From: Hymenobacter frigidus
Lineage (GTDB): Bacteria; Bacteroidota; Bacteroidia; Cytophagales; Hymenobacteraceae
Length of the DNA stretch: 40,533 nt
NCBI RefSeq assembly: GCF_014640435.1
Contig: NZ_BMGY01000038.1
Location: forward strand, 1 to 40,533
Direction of reading: 5' to 3'
In this document: piece by piece, positions 31,867 through 40,318 of the stretch
How the letters are laid out: every line of letters starts with the position of its first letter
How positions within the stretch are numbered: position 1 is the stretch's first letter
Program-made: the position numbers and the translations under genes
The notes under the pieces: generated by a model
Told to the model about the DNA's origin: nothing
Databases searched by the model: none
The model's input: only the letters and a program-made list of their open reading frames with translations

Positions 31867-32718
31867 ATGCTTCGTTTAGCCATTCAAAAGTCCGGTCGCC
31901 TCAGTGAGGACTCCCTTGCCCTCATTCGTGAATGCGGCATCAACTTCATCAGCAGCACCTACAAGCTCAAGACGGAGGCTACCAATTTTCCCCTCGAAAT
32001 CCTGTTTTTGCGCGATGACGACATTCCCGGCTACGTGCAGGATGGCGTGGCCGACCTGGGCATTGTGGGCCTGAATGTGTTGGTGGAAGCCGGCTACCCC
32101 GACCTGGAGGTCGAACCCCTGGGCTTTAGCAAATGCCGCCTGAGCCTGGCCGTGCCCCGCGCCGACGCTTACGCTTCGGCGGCCACGCTGCAAGGCAAGA
32201 ACATTGCAACTTCCTACCCCAATATACTGGGTCGTTACCTGGCCGAGCAAGGCGTGCAGGCCCACCTGCACACCATCAGCGGCTCGGTCGAAATTGCCCC
32301 CAGCATCGGATTAGCGGAGGCTATCTGCGACATCGTGAGCAGCGGCTCGACCCTGCTCGGCAACGGCCTGCGCGAAGTCGAAACCGTGTTTCGCTCCGAA
32401 GCCGTGCTTATCGCTCAACCTAACCTGACGCCCGAGCAAGCCGACCTGCTGGAGCAGCTGCGCTTCCGCATGCAGGCCGTCCGCCGGGCCAAGCGCAGCA
32501 AGTACATTGTGCTAAACGCTCCCGTATCGGCCCTGGAGGAAGTGCGCCGCTTGCTGCCCGGCATCAAGTCGCCCACTGTCACGCCCTTGGCCGAGGCCGG
32601 TTGGGTATCGGTGCAGTCGGTGGTGCAGGAGGATGATTTTTGGCACATCACCAGTCAGTTGAAAGCCGTGGGCGCGGAGGGCATCTTGGTGCTGCCCATT
32701 GAAAAGATGATTGCCTAG
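31867..32718 (+). CDS. hisG: ATP phosphoribosyltransferase
   Basis: HisG catalyses the committed step, condensing ATP with PRPP, and is feedback-inhibited by histidine. The 283-aa protein is the long form: catalytic domains (LRLAIQKSGRLSEDSLALI at 2-20, VADLGIVGLNVLVE, SGSVEIAPSIGLAEAICDIVSSGSTL) plus the C-terminal regulatory ACT-like domain (SPTVTPLAEAGWVSVQSVV). It therefore needs no HisZ. The ATG at 31867 matches the family start; the open frame upstream is the leader region. Confidence 0.95.
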   Translation: MLRLAIQKSGRLSEDSLALIRECGINFISSTYKLKTEATNFPLEILFLRDDDIPGYVQDGVADLGIVGLNVLVEAGYPDLEVEPLGFSKCRLSLAVPRADAYASAATLQGKNIATSYPNILGRYLAEQGVQAHLHTISGSVEIAPSIGLAEAICDIVSSGSTLLGNGLREVETVFRSEAVLIAQPNLTPEQADLLEQLRFRMQAVRRAKRSKYIVLNAPVSALEEVRRLLPGIKSPTVTPLAEAGWVSVQSVVQEDDFWHITSQLKAVGAEGILVLPIEKMIA

Positions 32719-32730
32719 ACCAGACATTCC

Positions 32731-35103
32731 ATGCAGCTTTATTCTTATCCCGACCCCAGCACCTGGCCCGCTCTGCAGCAGCGGGCCGCTACTGCCGAAG
32801 CCCCGCAGGTGGCCGCCCGCGTACGAGCCATTTTTGGCCAGGTACGTGAAGGTGGCGATGCCGCTCTGCTCAGTTTAGCTAGTGAACTTGACAAGGCCTC
32901 AATGACCCGCCTGTTGGTTTCCGAGGCTGAGTTTGCGGCGGCCGCTTCCCAGGTTCCGGCCGACTTACAAGCCGCCATTCGCCAGGCCCGGGCCAACATT
33001 GAGGCCTTTCACGCCGCCCAGCGCGAGCCCGAGCTGCGCGTAGAAACCATGCCGGGCGTGGCCTGCAGCCGGCGCGCGGTGCCGGTGCAGCGGGTGGGCC
33101 TGTACGTGCCGGGCGGCTCAGCGCCGTTGTTCAGCACGCTGCTGATGCTGGGCGTGCCGGCCCGGCTGGCGGGCTGTCCGCAGGTAGTGGTGTGCACGCC
33201 CCCCCAGTCCGATGGCACGGTGAGCCCGGTCATTTTGTTCGTGGCCCAATTACTGGGAATCTCCACGGTGGTGAAAGCTGGCGGGGCCCAGGCCATTGCG
33301 GCCTTGGCGCTGGGTACGGTTTCGGTGCCGGCTGTTGATAAAATATTCGGCCCCGGCAACCGCTACGTAACGGCGGCCAAGCAGTTGGCCGCGGCGGAGT
33401 TCGGGGTGGCGATTGATATGCCCGCCGGACCCTCGGAGGTATTGGTAATTGCCGATGAAACGGCTAATGCGGCCTTTGTCGCGGCTGATTTACTGTCGCA
33501 GGCCGAGCACGGCCCCGATTCGCAGGTTGTTGTCCTCTGTAACTCGGCGGCGATGCTCGACGAGATTCGGGCCGAAACTACGCGTCAGCTGGCCACGCTG
33601 CCGCGCCGGGACGTAGCCGCGCTGGCGCTCGAAAACAGCCGGGCTATTTTGCTCCCTGATGCCGCTGCCATGCTGGCGTTCTCTAATCAGTACGCGCCGG
33701 AGCACCTGATTCTGGCCACGGACGAGGCCGATGCTTTGGCGAAAGAGGTAACCAACGCAGGTTCGGTGTTTTTGGGGCACCTCACGCCCGAAGCCGTGGG
33801 CGACTATGCTTCCGGAACCAACCACACACTGCCGACCAGCGGGTATGCCCGCCAATACAGCGGCGTCTCACTTGATTCATTCATCCGGAAAATCACCTTT
33901 CAGCGTCTTTCGCCTGTTGGCCTGCGTGCCTTGGGGCCGTTGGTTGAAACCATGGCTGAGGCCGAAGGATTGACGGCCCACGCCCGCGCCGTCACGCTAC
34001 GGCTCGAAGCGCTGGCTGGCGAAAAAACAACGGCAGCGGCGGTTAGTAATCCCTACGCGGGCCTCATCCGGCCCAGCGTGGAGCGCATGCAGGCCTATTC
34101 CTCGGCGCGGGATGAGTTTGAGGGCATGGCTCCGGTGATGCTCGATGCCAACGAAAACAGCCTGGGTTCGGTGGGTCCCGCTGATTTCAGCCGCTACCCC
34201 GACCCGCACCAACGCGCTATCAAAGTGGAGTTGGCGCGCTTGAAAGGGGTGGCACCCAACCAGATTTTTCTGGGCAATGGTTCCGACGAAGCCATTGACC
34301 TGCTGGTGCGCCTGACCTGCACGCCCGGCCGCGACCACATCGTGATTTGCCCGCCCACCTACGGCATGTACGAAGTGGCCGCCAATCTCAATGATGTTGG
34401 GGTGACGCGAATCCAGCTCACGGCCGACTTTCAGCTCCCCGCCAACGCGGTCGAAACGCTGGCCGCCTCTACCGCCAAGCTGGTGTTTTTGTGCTCTCCC
34501 AACAACCCAACCGGCAATTTGCTGGCGCAGGAAGCGGTGGAAGCCATTCTGCGCAGTTTTAAAGGCTTGGTTGTGGTGGACGAAGCGTATGCGGACTTTG
34601 CCGATGCCCCCAGCTGGACCACGCGGCTCGCGGAGTTCCCGCGCCTCGTGGTGCTGCAAACCTTCTCCAAGGCCTGGGGCTTGGCCGGCCTCCGGCTGGG
34701 GGTGGCCTACGGTAGTCCCGCCCTCATTGCGTACTTCGATAAGATAAAGCCGCCTTACAACATCTCGGCGGCCACCCAGGAGCACGTGCTGACCGCCTTA
34801 GCCAGCGCCCCAAGCCTGGATGCTATGCGCGCGGAGCTGCTGGCCAACCGCCACCAGCTGGCGCAGCAATTGCCACAGGTGCCAGGCGTAGCCCAGGTGT
34901 TTCCGTCCGATGCAAATTTTCTACTGGTGCGTTTCACCACCGACGCCACGGCGATATACGACCAACTGCGCGCCCGCGGCATCGTGGTGCGCAACCGTAC
35001 CACGCAACCCGGTTGCGCCGGCTGTCTGCGGCTCACCGTGGGTACTGCCACCGAAAACGCTCTGTTACTGCAAGCCCTAAAGGAAATTGGTGCGGGCTGT
35101 TAG
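32731..35103 (+). CDS. hisDC: Fused histidinol dehydrogenase / histidinol-phosphate aminotransferase
   Basis: One 790-aa frame encodes two enzymes. Residues 1 to about 430 are HisD, which oxidises histidinol to histidine (VGLYVPGGSAPLFSTLLMLG, FGPGNRYVTAAK, DMPAGPSEVLVIAD, metal ligands in SQAEHGPDS near 258, SGTNHTLPTSGYA near 360). Residues from about 440 are HisC, a PLP enzyme (LDANENSLGS, CSPNNPTGN, VDEAYADF, PLP lysine K647 in TFSKAWGLAGLRLG). A linker of about 15 residues joins them with no stop or internal ATG. The junction contains A6 (34022-34027), and TAG TAA sits out of frame at 34044-34049, so a one-base error would remove the fusion. HisC acts two steps before HisD; HisB phosphatase acts between. 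Confidence 0.9.
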   Translation: MQLYSYPDPSTWPALQQRAATAEAPQVAARVRAIFGQVREGGDAALLSLASELDKASMTRLLVSEAEFAAAASQVPADLQAAIRQARANIEAFHAAQREPELRVETMPGVACSRRAVPVQRVGLYVPGGSAPLFSTLLMLGVPARLAGCPQVVVCTPPQSDGTVSPVILFVAQLLGISTVVKAGGAQAIAALALGTVSVPAVDKIFGPGNRYVTAAKQLAAAEFGVAIDMPAGPSEVLVIADETANAAFVAADLLSQAEHGPDSQVVVLCNSAAMLDEIRAETTRQLATLPRRDVAALALENSRAILLPDAAAMLAFSNQYAPEHLILATDEADALAKEVTNAGSVFLGHLTPEAVGDYASGTNHTLPTSGYARQYSGVSLDSFIRKITFQRLSPVGLRALGPLVETMAEAEGLTAHARAVTLRLEALAGEKTTAAAVSNPYAGLIRPSVERMQAYSSARDEFEGMAPVMLDANENSLGSVGPADFSRYPDPHQRAIKVELARLKGVAPNQIFLGNGSDEAIDLLVRLTCTPGRDHIVICPPTYGMYEVAANLNDVGVTRIQLTADFQLPANAVETLAASTAKLVFLCSPNNPTGNLLAQEAVEAILRSFKGLVVVDEAYADFADAPSWTTRLAEFPRLVVLQTFSKAWGLAGLRLGVAYGSPALIAYFDKIKPPYNISAATQEHVLTALASAPSLDAMRAELLANRHQLAQQLPQVPGVAQVFPSDANFLLVRFTTDATAIYDQLRARGIVVRNRTTQPGCAGCLRLTVGTATENALLLQALKEIGAGC

Positions 35104-35166
35104 CGGTTGCATTGCCAGCACCGGCGCCCCGCGCCATCCATTACTCATTGTTAATTGCTACCCGAC

Positions 35167-36273
35167 TTGAAAAAGGCCTTATTTATCGACCGCGACGGTA
35201 CCATCCTCGTGGAGCCCCAGCCCAGCCAGCAAATCGACGGCCTCACGCCCGATAAATTCCAGTTTCTGCCCGGGGCAATCAGCGCTCTGGCGCGCATTGC
35301 CCGCGATTTGCCCGAGTACGAGCTGGTGCTGGTGAGCAACCAGGACGGACTGGGCACTGCCAGCTTCCCCGAAAATACCTTCTGGCCCGCCCACCAGCTC
35401 ATGCGGGATATTCTGGCCAGCGAAGGCGTGCGATTTTCCGCTGAGCACATCGACCGGAGCTTTCCGCACGAAAGCTTGCCAACCCGCAAACCCGGCACTG
35501 CACTTCTGGGTCAATACCTGGACCCCACCCACGATTACGACCTGGCTAACTCCTTCGTCATCGGTGACCGTCCGACCGATGTGCAGCTTGCTGTGAATCT
35601 GGGTTCGCAAGCCATCCTGATAGGAGAGGAGCCGGACCCGCGTGCCGCGCTCACTACAACCAGCTGGGAGGCCATCTACCAATTCCTGCGTTATCCGGCC
35701 CGCGTGGCAGTCATCGAACGCAACACCAACGAAACGCAGATTGCCATTCGTCTAAATCTGGATGGTACCGGCCAAACCGATATCCATACCGGCCTGGGTT
35801 TTTTCGACCACATGCTGGAGCAGTTGGGTCGGCACAGCGGTGTCGATTTATCCATAAGTGTAAAAGGCGATTTACACATTGATGAACATCACACCGTGGA
35901 AGATACCGCCCTGGCCTTGGGCACGGCCTTCTCCCAGGCCTTGGGCGATAAGCGGGGACTGGCCCGTTACGGCTTCCTGCTTCCCATGGATGAAGCCCTG
36001 GCCCAAGCCGCCATTGATTTTTCGGGGCGTCCGTGGTTGGTGTGGGATGCCGAATTTAAGCGCGAGCGGGTAGGGGACTTACCAACCGAACTGTTCTTTC
36101 ACTTCTTTAAGTCGTTCACAGACAACTCTCGCGCTACGCTCAATATTTCCTGCGCCGGTGATAACGAACACCATAAAATCGAGGCCATATTCAAAGCAGT
36201 AGCCAAGGCCATCAAGATGGCTTTGCAGCGGGATGAATCCTCCGCTATTCCCAGCACCAAAGGTATATTGTAA
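35167..36273 (+). CDS. hisB: Bifunctional histidinol phosphatase / IGP dehydratase
   Basis: The 368-aa protein joins an N-terminal HAD phosphatase (FIDRDGT near 6-12, VSNQDGLGTASFPE, IGDRPTDVQLA) to a C-terminal imidazoleglycerol-phosphate dehydratase (ERNTNETQIAIRLNLDGTG, TGLGFFDHMLEQLGRHSG, DEHHTVEDTALALG, NEHHKIEAIFKAVAKA). The zinc-loop cysteines of E. coli HisB are absent (RSFPHESLPTRKP), as in other Bacteroidota HisB. The TTG at 35167 is chosen because KKALFIDRDG is the usual start; another TTG lies four codons upstream. The 63-nt gap before it has a TTACTCATTGTTAATTGC low-complexity leader. Confidence 0.93.
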   Translation: MKKALFIDRDGTILVEPQPSQQIDGLTPDKFQFLPGAISALARIARDLPEYELVLVSNQDGLGTASFPENTFWPAHQLMRDILASEGVRFSAEHIDRSFPHESLPTRKPGTALLGQYLDPTHDYDLANSFVIGDRPTDVQLAVNLGSQAILIGEEPDPRAALTTTSWEAIYQFLRYPARVAVIERNTNETQIAIRLNLDGTGQTDIHTGLGFFDHMLEQLGRHSGVDLSISVKGDLHIDEHHTVEDTALALGTAFSQALGDKRGLARYGFLLPMDEALAQAAIDFSGRPWLVWDAEFKRERVGDLPTELFFHFFKSFTDNSRATLNISCAGDNEHHKIEAIFKAVAKAIKMALQRDESSAIPSTKGIL

Positions 36274-36283
36274 AAATTGTAGT

Positions 36284-36343
36284 TTATTCAAATGTATAAT
36301 AACACGAATGTATTAATTTGCGGTATTATGCATTTGAATATAA
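36284..36343. promoter_or_regulatory. AT-rich inverted repeat with promoter-like centre, hisB-hisH gap
   Basis: The 80-nt gap between hisB and hisH is strikingly AT-rich. Arms at 36286-36301 and 36324-36339 (TATTAT(A/G)CATTTGAAT type) pair at 15 of 16 positions. The loop holds TATTAATTTG, which resembles a -7 box. It could be an internal promoter with operator, or an RNA hairpin dividing the operon. Confidence 0.5.
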
Positions 36344-36353
36344 ATTGTAAATA

Positions 36354-36941
36354 ATGGAAATTGCAGTAGTAGACTACAAAGGCGGAAACGTGCAATCGGT
36401 GCTGTTTGCCCTGGAGCGACTGGGTGCCCAACCCATCCTGACGGCAGACCCCGATGTGCTGCGTCGCGCCGATAAGGTCTTGTTTCCCGGCGAGGGCGAA
36501 GCGTCCTCAGCCATGGAGGCCCTTCGGGAGGCTGGGTTAGACAAAGTTCTGCCCACGCTGACGCAACCTTTCCTGGGCATTTGCCTTGGCATGCAGCTGT
36601 TGGGGTTGCACAGCGAAGAAAACGATACGCCGTTGCTGGGTCTTCTGCCGTTTTCAGTCCAGCGCTTTGCCCCCGATGCGGCCCATAAAGTACCCCATAT
36701 GGGCTGGAACAACCTGCTCGCGCTGCAAGGGCCGCTTTTTGCGGGCCTAACCGAAGCCGACCACGTGTACTTTGTGCACAGCTATTACGCGCCAGTGGGG
36801 GCCTACACCACGGCGCAGGCGTCGCACCCGGCCCCGTTCAGTGCGGCGGTGCAGCACGGCAATTTTCATGGGGTGCAGTTCCATACCGAAAAAAGCGGGG
36901 CCGTTGGCACGCGCATCCTGGCCAATTTTTTGGCCTTATAG
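36354..36941 (+). CDS. hisH: Imidazole glycerol phosphate synthase, glutaminase subunit
   Basis: HisH releases ammonia from glutamine and feeds it to HisF. The 195-aa class I amidotransferase has the nucleophile C77 in GICLGMQLLG and the His/Glu pair H177 and E179 in GVQFHTEKSG. The oxyanion-strand motif usually written PGVG reads FPGEGEAS (45-51), so glycine spacing is kept but Val is Glu. The ATG at 36354 follows the AT-rich inverted repeat. hisA lies 29 nt downstream and hisF follows hisA. Confidence 0.95.
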   Translation: MEIAVVDYKGGNVQSVLFALERLGAQPILTADPDVLRRADKVLFPGEGEASSAMEALREAGLDKVLPTLTQPFLGICLGMQLLGLHSEENDTPLLGLLPFSVQRFAPDAAHKVPHMGWNNLLALQGPLFAGLTEADHVYFVHSYYAPVGAYTTAQASHPAPFSAAVQHGNFHGVQFHTEKSGAVGTRILANFLAL

Positions 36942-36970
36942 TTTTTTCTACCGCCTTACTACTCTTCCCC

Positions 36971-37687
36971 TTGGAAATAATCCCTGCTATCGACCTTATC
37001 AACGGGCAGTGTGTTCGGCTAAGTGCCGGCGACTTCGCTCGTCAAACCACTTACGACGTTGACCCGGTGGCCGTAGCCCAGCGTTTTGCTGATGCGGGAG
37101 TGCGCCGTCTGCATTTGGTCGACCTGGATGGAGCCCGGGCGGGCAAGCCCGTAAATCTGGCGGTGCTCGAGGCAATTGCCCGGCGAACTACGCTGGACAT
37201 TGATGCTGGGGGAGGCATTCAGAACGATGCATCGTTGGCGCAGGTGTTGGCTGCCGGGGCTGCGCACGTCACGGCGGGCAGCCTGGCAGTTCGGGAGCCC
37301 GCCACGGTGCATGCTTGGCTCAAACAGCACGGTGCTGGAACCGTATTCTTAGGAGCTGATTTCAAAGACCAGCACATTGTCATCAACGCCTGGGTCGACA
37401 AAAGCACTCTTACCCTGACCGGTTTCATTACGGACTACCTGGCGGCTGGCGGCACCACTTTCATCTGCACCGATGTGAGCAAGGATGGGCTGCTGCAAGG
37501 GCCTTCGTTGGCAACCTACCAGCGCTTGGTAAAGGAGTTTCCCACCGCGCAGTTTGTGGCCAGTGGCGGGGTTACCACCGTGGCCGACCTTGAAGCGCTG
37601 GCCGAAGCAGGCATGCACGGAGCTATTATTGGCAAAGCCCTCTACGAAGGCAGCATTGCTCTAGCCGATCTAAAAGCTTTTTTGTAA
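36971..37687 (+). CDS. hisA: ProFAR isomerase (HisA)
   Basis: HisA performs the Amadori rearrangement of ProFAR to PRFAR. The 238-aa barrel has the catalytic D8 in IPAIDLINGQCVRL and the second acid D130 in LGADFKDQHI, plus phosphate loops DAGGGIQND and SGGVTTVADLEAL. ICTDVSKDGLLQGPS is the family signature. It starts at TTG 36971, where conserved sequence begins. The 56-nt gap to hisF has no obvious signal. Confidence 0.95.
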   Translation: MEIIPAIDLINGQCVRLSAGDFARQTTYDVDPVAVAQRFADAGVRRLHLVDLDGARAGKPVNLAVLEAIARRTTLDIDAGGGIQNDASLAQVLAAGAAHVTAGSLAVREPATVHAWLKQHGAGTVFLGADFKDQHIVINAWVDKSTLTLTGFITDYLAAGGTTFICTDVSKDGLLQGPSLATYQRLVKEFPTAQFVASGGVTTVADLEALAEAGMHGAIIGKALYEGSIALADLKAFL

Positions 37688-37743
37688 AAGATTTTACCGT
37701 TAATCAGTACATCGCCCACAGTACCTTTTAAACTGCGACAATA

Positions 37744-38499
37744 GTGGTAAAAAAACGCCTCATCCCCTGCCTCGACGTCCGTGACGGGCGCACTGTTAAA
37801 GGCATTCAGTTCGAAGGCCTGCGCGATGCGGGCGACCCCGTAGCCCTGGCAGCCCGATATGCTCGTGAAGGTGCCGACGAGTTGGTTTTTCTTGACATTA
37901 CCGCTACCAACCAACGCCGTCAGCCGCTCACTGAGTTGGTACGAGACGTTGCCCGGGTGCTTGATATTCCCTTTACCGTGGGCGGTGGCATCAGCACCGT
38001 TGCTGATGTGGAAGCGTTGCTGTTGAGTGGAGCTGACAAGGTTTCCATTAATTCTGCGGCATTGGCGCGGCCCGGTTTTATTGCTGACCTTTCTCGTCGC
38101 TTCGGTTCACAATGCGTGGTTGTCGCGGTTGATGCCCGGTTAGTGGACGGCGAATGGCAGGTAATGACCCGGGCCGGCACCCAGGCCACTGGCCGCCAAG
38201 CGGTAGACTGGTGTCGAGAGGCCGCTGACTTGGGCGCTGGGGAGTTGCTACTTACTTCGATGAGCCACGATGGTACAAAATCCGGCTTCGCTCTGGAATT
38301 GACCCGGGCCGTCAGCAATGCCGTCTCGGTGCCGGTAATTGCTTCGGGTGGGGCCGGGCAGCCATCCGATTTTACGGAAGTTTTTCAAGCGGGCGGCGCC
38401 GATGCTGCGCTTGCGGCCAGTATCTTTCATTTCAATGAAACGGCCTTGCCAGCCCTCAAGCAGTATTTGCACGCCGCCGGCATTCACGTGCGTCTGTAA
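37744..38499 (+). CDS. hisF: Imidazole glycerol phosphate synthase, cyclase subunit
   Basis: HisF combines PRFAR with ammonia from HisH to give IGP and AICAR. The 251-aa barrel has both catalytic aspartates, D11 (IPCLDVRDGRTVKG) and D130 (VVVAVDAR), and phosphate motifs TVGGGISTV and ASGGAGQPSDF. The length is typical. It starts at GTG 37744. It follows hisA in the order usual for his operons. Confidence 0.96.
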   Translation: MVKKRLIPCLDVRDGRTVKGIQFEGLRDAGDPVALAARYAREGADELVFLDITATNQRRQPLTELVRDVARVLDIPFTVGGGISTVADVEALLLSGADKVSINSAALARPGFIADLSRRFGSQCVVVAVDARLVDGEWQVMTRAGTQATGRQAVDWCREAADLGAGELLLTSMSHDGTKSGFALELTRAVSNAVSVPVIASGGAGQPSDFTEVFQAGGADAALAASIFHFNETALPALKQYLHAAGIHVRL

Positions 38500-38579
38500 G
38501 AGTAGTTGTTGGTTTAGAAGGGTCTCTTTACGTCATTTATGCGTTGGGTATAGTCACCCGACACGTCGTTTATTTGCTT

Positions 38580-39254
38580 ATGAATTTTTCTGATTCCGTT
38601 ACCGGTTCCAGTGAGTTGCGTTTTGACCTGGTTACGGGCCTGGCACCGGCTATTGTGCAGGATGCTGACACCGGGCAGGTGCTTATGCTGGGCTATCTGA
38701 ACGCCGAAGCTTGGACTCGTACGCAACAGGAGGGCCGGGTCACATTCTTTTCGCGTTCTAAAAACCGGTTGTGGACCAAGGGCGAAAGCAGTGGTAATTT
38801 CCTGAGTGTTGTGAGTTTGCACATCGATTGCGATGCCGACACGGTGCTGGTCCGGGCTACGCCTGCCGGACCTACGTGTCACCGGGGCACGTTGAGTTGC
38901 TTCGAGCAACTGGGACAGTCGCATATTCCAGCTGCGCCGATTGGGTTTTTAGCTTCCCTCGAACGGTTAATTATTGAGCGGCATGATTTTCCTGAACGGG
39001 CTCCCACGTCTTATACTGTTTCTCTGTTTAATAAAGGAATGGCTAAGATTGCTCAGAAAGTAGGAGAGGAGGCTGTCGAAACTGTCATTGACGCCGTCGG
39101 GGGTAGTCGGGCTACTTTGCCTGGGGAAGTGGCCGACCTGCTTTATCATCTATTGGTGCTGTTAGTTGCCGCTGGTGTTCCAACAGCGGAAGTAATCGGC
39201 ATTTTGCAAGAGCGGCACCGTCTTCCAAATACGCGTCATCTCACCGAAGGCTAA
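38580..39254 (+). CDS. hisI: Bifunctional PR-AMP cyclohydrolase / PR-ATP pyrophosphatase
   Basis: HisIE carries out steps two and three. In the 224-aa protein, HisI occupies the N-terminal half (VLMLGYLNAEAWTRT, FFSRSKNRLWTKGESSGN, metal-binding HIDCDADTVLV and GPTCHRGTLSCF). HisE is the C-terminal half, from about 125 (KVGEEAVETVIDAVGG and EVADLLYHLLVLL metal-binding helices). The ATG at 38580 begins near the domain. A start 12 codons upstream would add unrelated residues. It is the last gene of the operon. Confidence 0.95.
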   Translation: MNFSDSVTGSSELRFDLVTGLAPAIVQDADTGQVLMLGYLNAEAWTRTQQEGRVTFFSRSKNRLWTKGESSGNFLSVVSLHIDCDADTVLVRATPAGPTCHRGTLSCFEQLGQSHIPAAPIGFLASLERLIIERHDFPERAPTSYTVSLFNKGMAKIAQKVGEEAVETVIDAVGGSRATLPGEVADLLYHLLVLLVAAGVPTAEVIGILQERHRLPNTRHLTEG

Positions 39255-39273
39255 TCTTTTAGTTATTTCAAGA

Positions 39274-39323
39274 GCCAAATGCAGAGCGCCAAATCTATAT
39301 AGATTTGGCGCTCTGCATTTGGC
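39274..39323. terminator. 50-bp perfect palindrome, his operon end
   Basis: GCCAAATGCAGAGCGCCAAA begins the left arm; 39274-39298 is followed immediately by its exact reverse complement, 39299-39323, 25 bp per arm with no spacer. It starts 20 nt after hisIE and ends 27 nt before the stop of the convergent gene, so it could terminate both. T-runs are short (CCTTTA). A perfect arm of this length exceeds what an ordinary terminator needs. Confidence 0.85.
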
Positions 39324-39349
39324 CTTTACGGTTAATAACCTTTAAGTGG

Positions 39350-40318
39350 TTAAGATTTTAATTGCCGCCGAATCTTTTCTAACAAGGCAATTGCCAACCT
39401 AATGTCTTCCTCTTCGGATATAGAAAGTACCGTATTTACGCCAGGTCCACTTATTTGAATCTGGTAAGAGTCGTTGTCGTTAGTAACTGCAGTAACTCTA
39501 GAGTAGGTACCAATTGTAGTTGGTTGGTGCTGAATTGGTTTTTCGGTTGTGGTGAGTTGTCTGGGCGGTTTTTCTGAAGGTGTAGTTTGACTACCATCAG
39601 GTTCCAAAAAGCCGAATAGACTAGCAATAGCATCAGGGCCAGTCTTGGGATTTTGACTGGGCACCTCTATCTGTATCGTTTCAGTTATTCTTGGGACGGT
39701 AGGTAGCTCAACGGTTTCGTTTGTTTTTGTTTCTTCGCTCACCCACGGGGGTATATTCATAAGTATATTTTGCTCAGGATGAAAGGTTGCCAGTCGAAGA
39801 GCTTGGTCTGTTAATTGCCGGCGAGGGGTCTGTTTGGCTGACAAAGCATCGATATCAGCAATCGTGTTGTTTTCATCGAGCAGACCTACCATGCGCGCTC
39901 CGTCTACAAATGCCTTGGCTACGCCTTGAGCATTTATTTCTTCTACCCCGAATTCGCGAATCAGCATAACATCCAGCATTTGCACTGGCAGTTCCCGGGA
40001 CCGAAATTTTCGACACAGCTGGGTAAATAGGGGTGGTGTAAGAAATGCTTCCCGGTGAAATACTAATTCCTCTTGCTTGTCGTAAGCGTGTTTTATCCGC
40101 TTAAATAGCGTCGTGGTCGTTAGCATTTCACGCTTGCTTGTCACCAGACCAAATTTAACAGCCGACCCGATTATAGCTTTGAAAGACCCGCTGACTTTGC
40201 GGTTCAATTTTCGCGCTGCAGTTTCTATGGTTGATTTCCCTCCGGTATCATCCGTTATTTCGGCTAGTTCCCAAGCGCCAGTATAACCAGTTCTTGGGTA
40301 GTCTATAAGTTTTGGCAT
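39350..40318 (-). CDS. Uncharacterised protein, possible winged-helix N-terminus
   Basis: A 322-aa protein of unknown function. Residues 1-75 look like a winged helix: WELAEITDDTGGKSTIETAA, then KVSGSFKAIIGSAVKFGLVTS. A second helical region (TPPLFTQLCRKFRSRELPVQ, AKAFVDGARMVGLLDENN) follows, then a Pro/Thr/Gln-rich linker (about 195-270). A compact C-terminal segment (SYQIQISGPGVNTVLSISEE, then EEDIRLAIALLEKIRRQLKS) ends it. The layout suggests a DNA-interacting or adaptor protein. It is more AT-rich than the his genes. It converges with the his operon and appears monocistronic. Confidence 0.75.
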   Translation of the reverse strand: MPKLIDYPRTGYTGAWELAEITDDTGGKSTIETAARKLNRKVSGSFKAIIGSAVKFGLVTSKREMLTTTTLFKRIKHAYDKQEELVFHREAFLTPPLFTQLCRKFRSRELPVQMLDVMLIREFGVEEINAQGVAKAFVDGARMVGLLDENNTIADIDALSAKQTPRRQLTDQALRLATFHPEQNILMNIPPWVSEETKTNETVELPTVPRITETIQIEVPSQNPKTGPDAIASLFGFLEPDGSQTTPSEKPPRQLTTTEKPIQHQPTTIGTYSRVTAVTNDNDSYQIQISGPGVNTVLSISEEEDIRLAIALLEKIRRQLKS

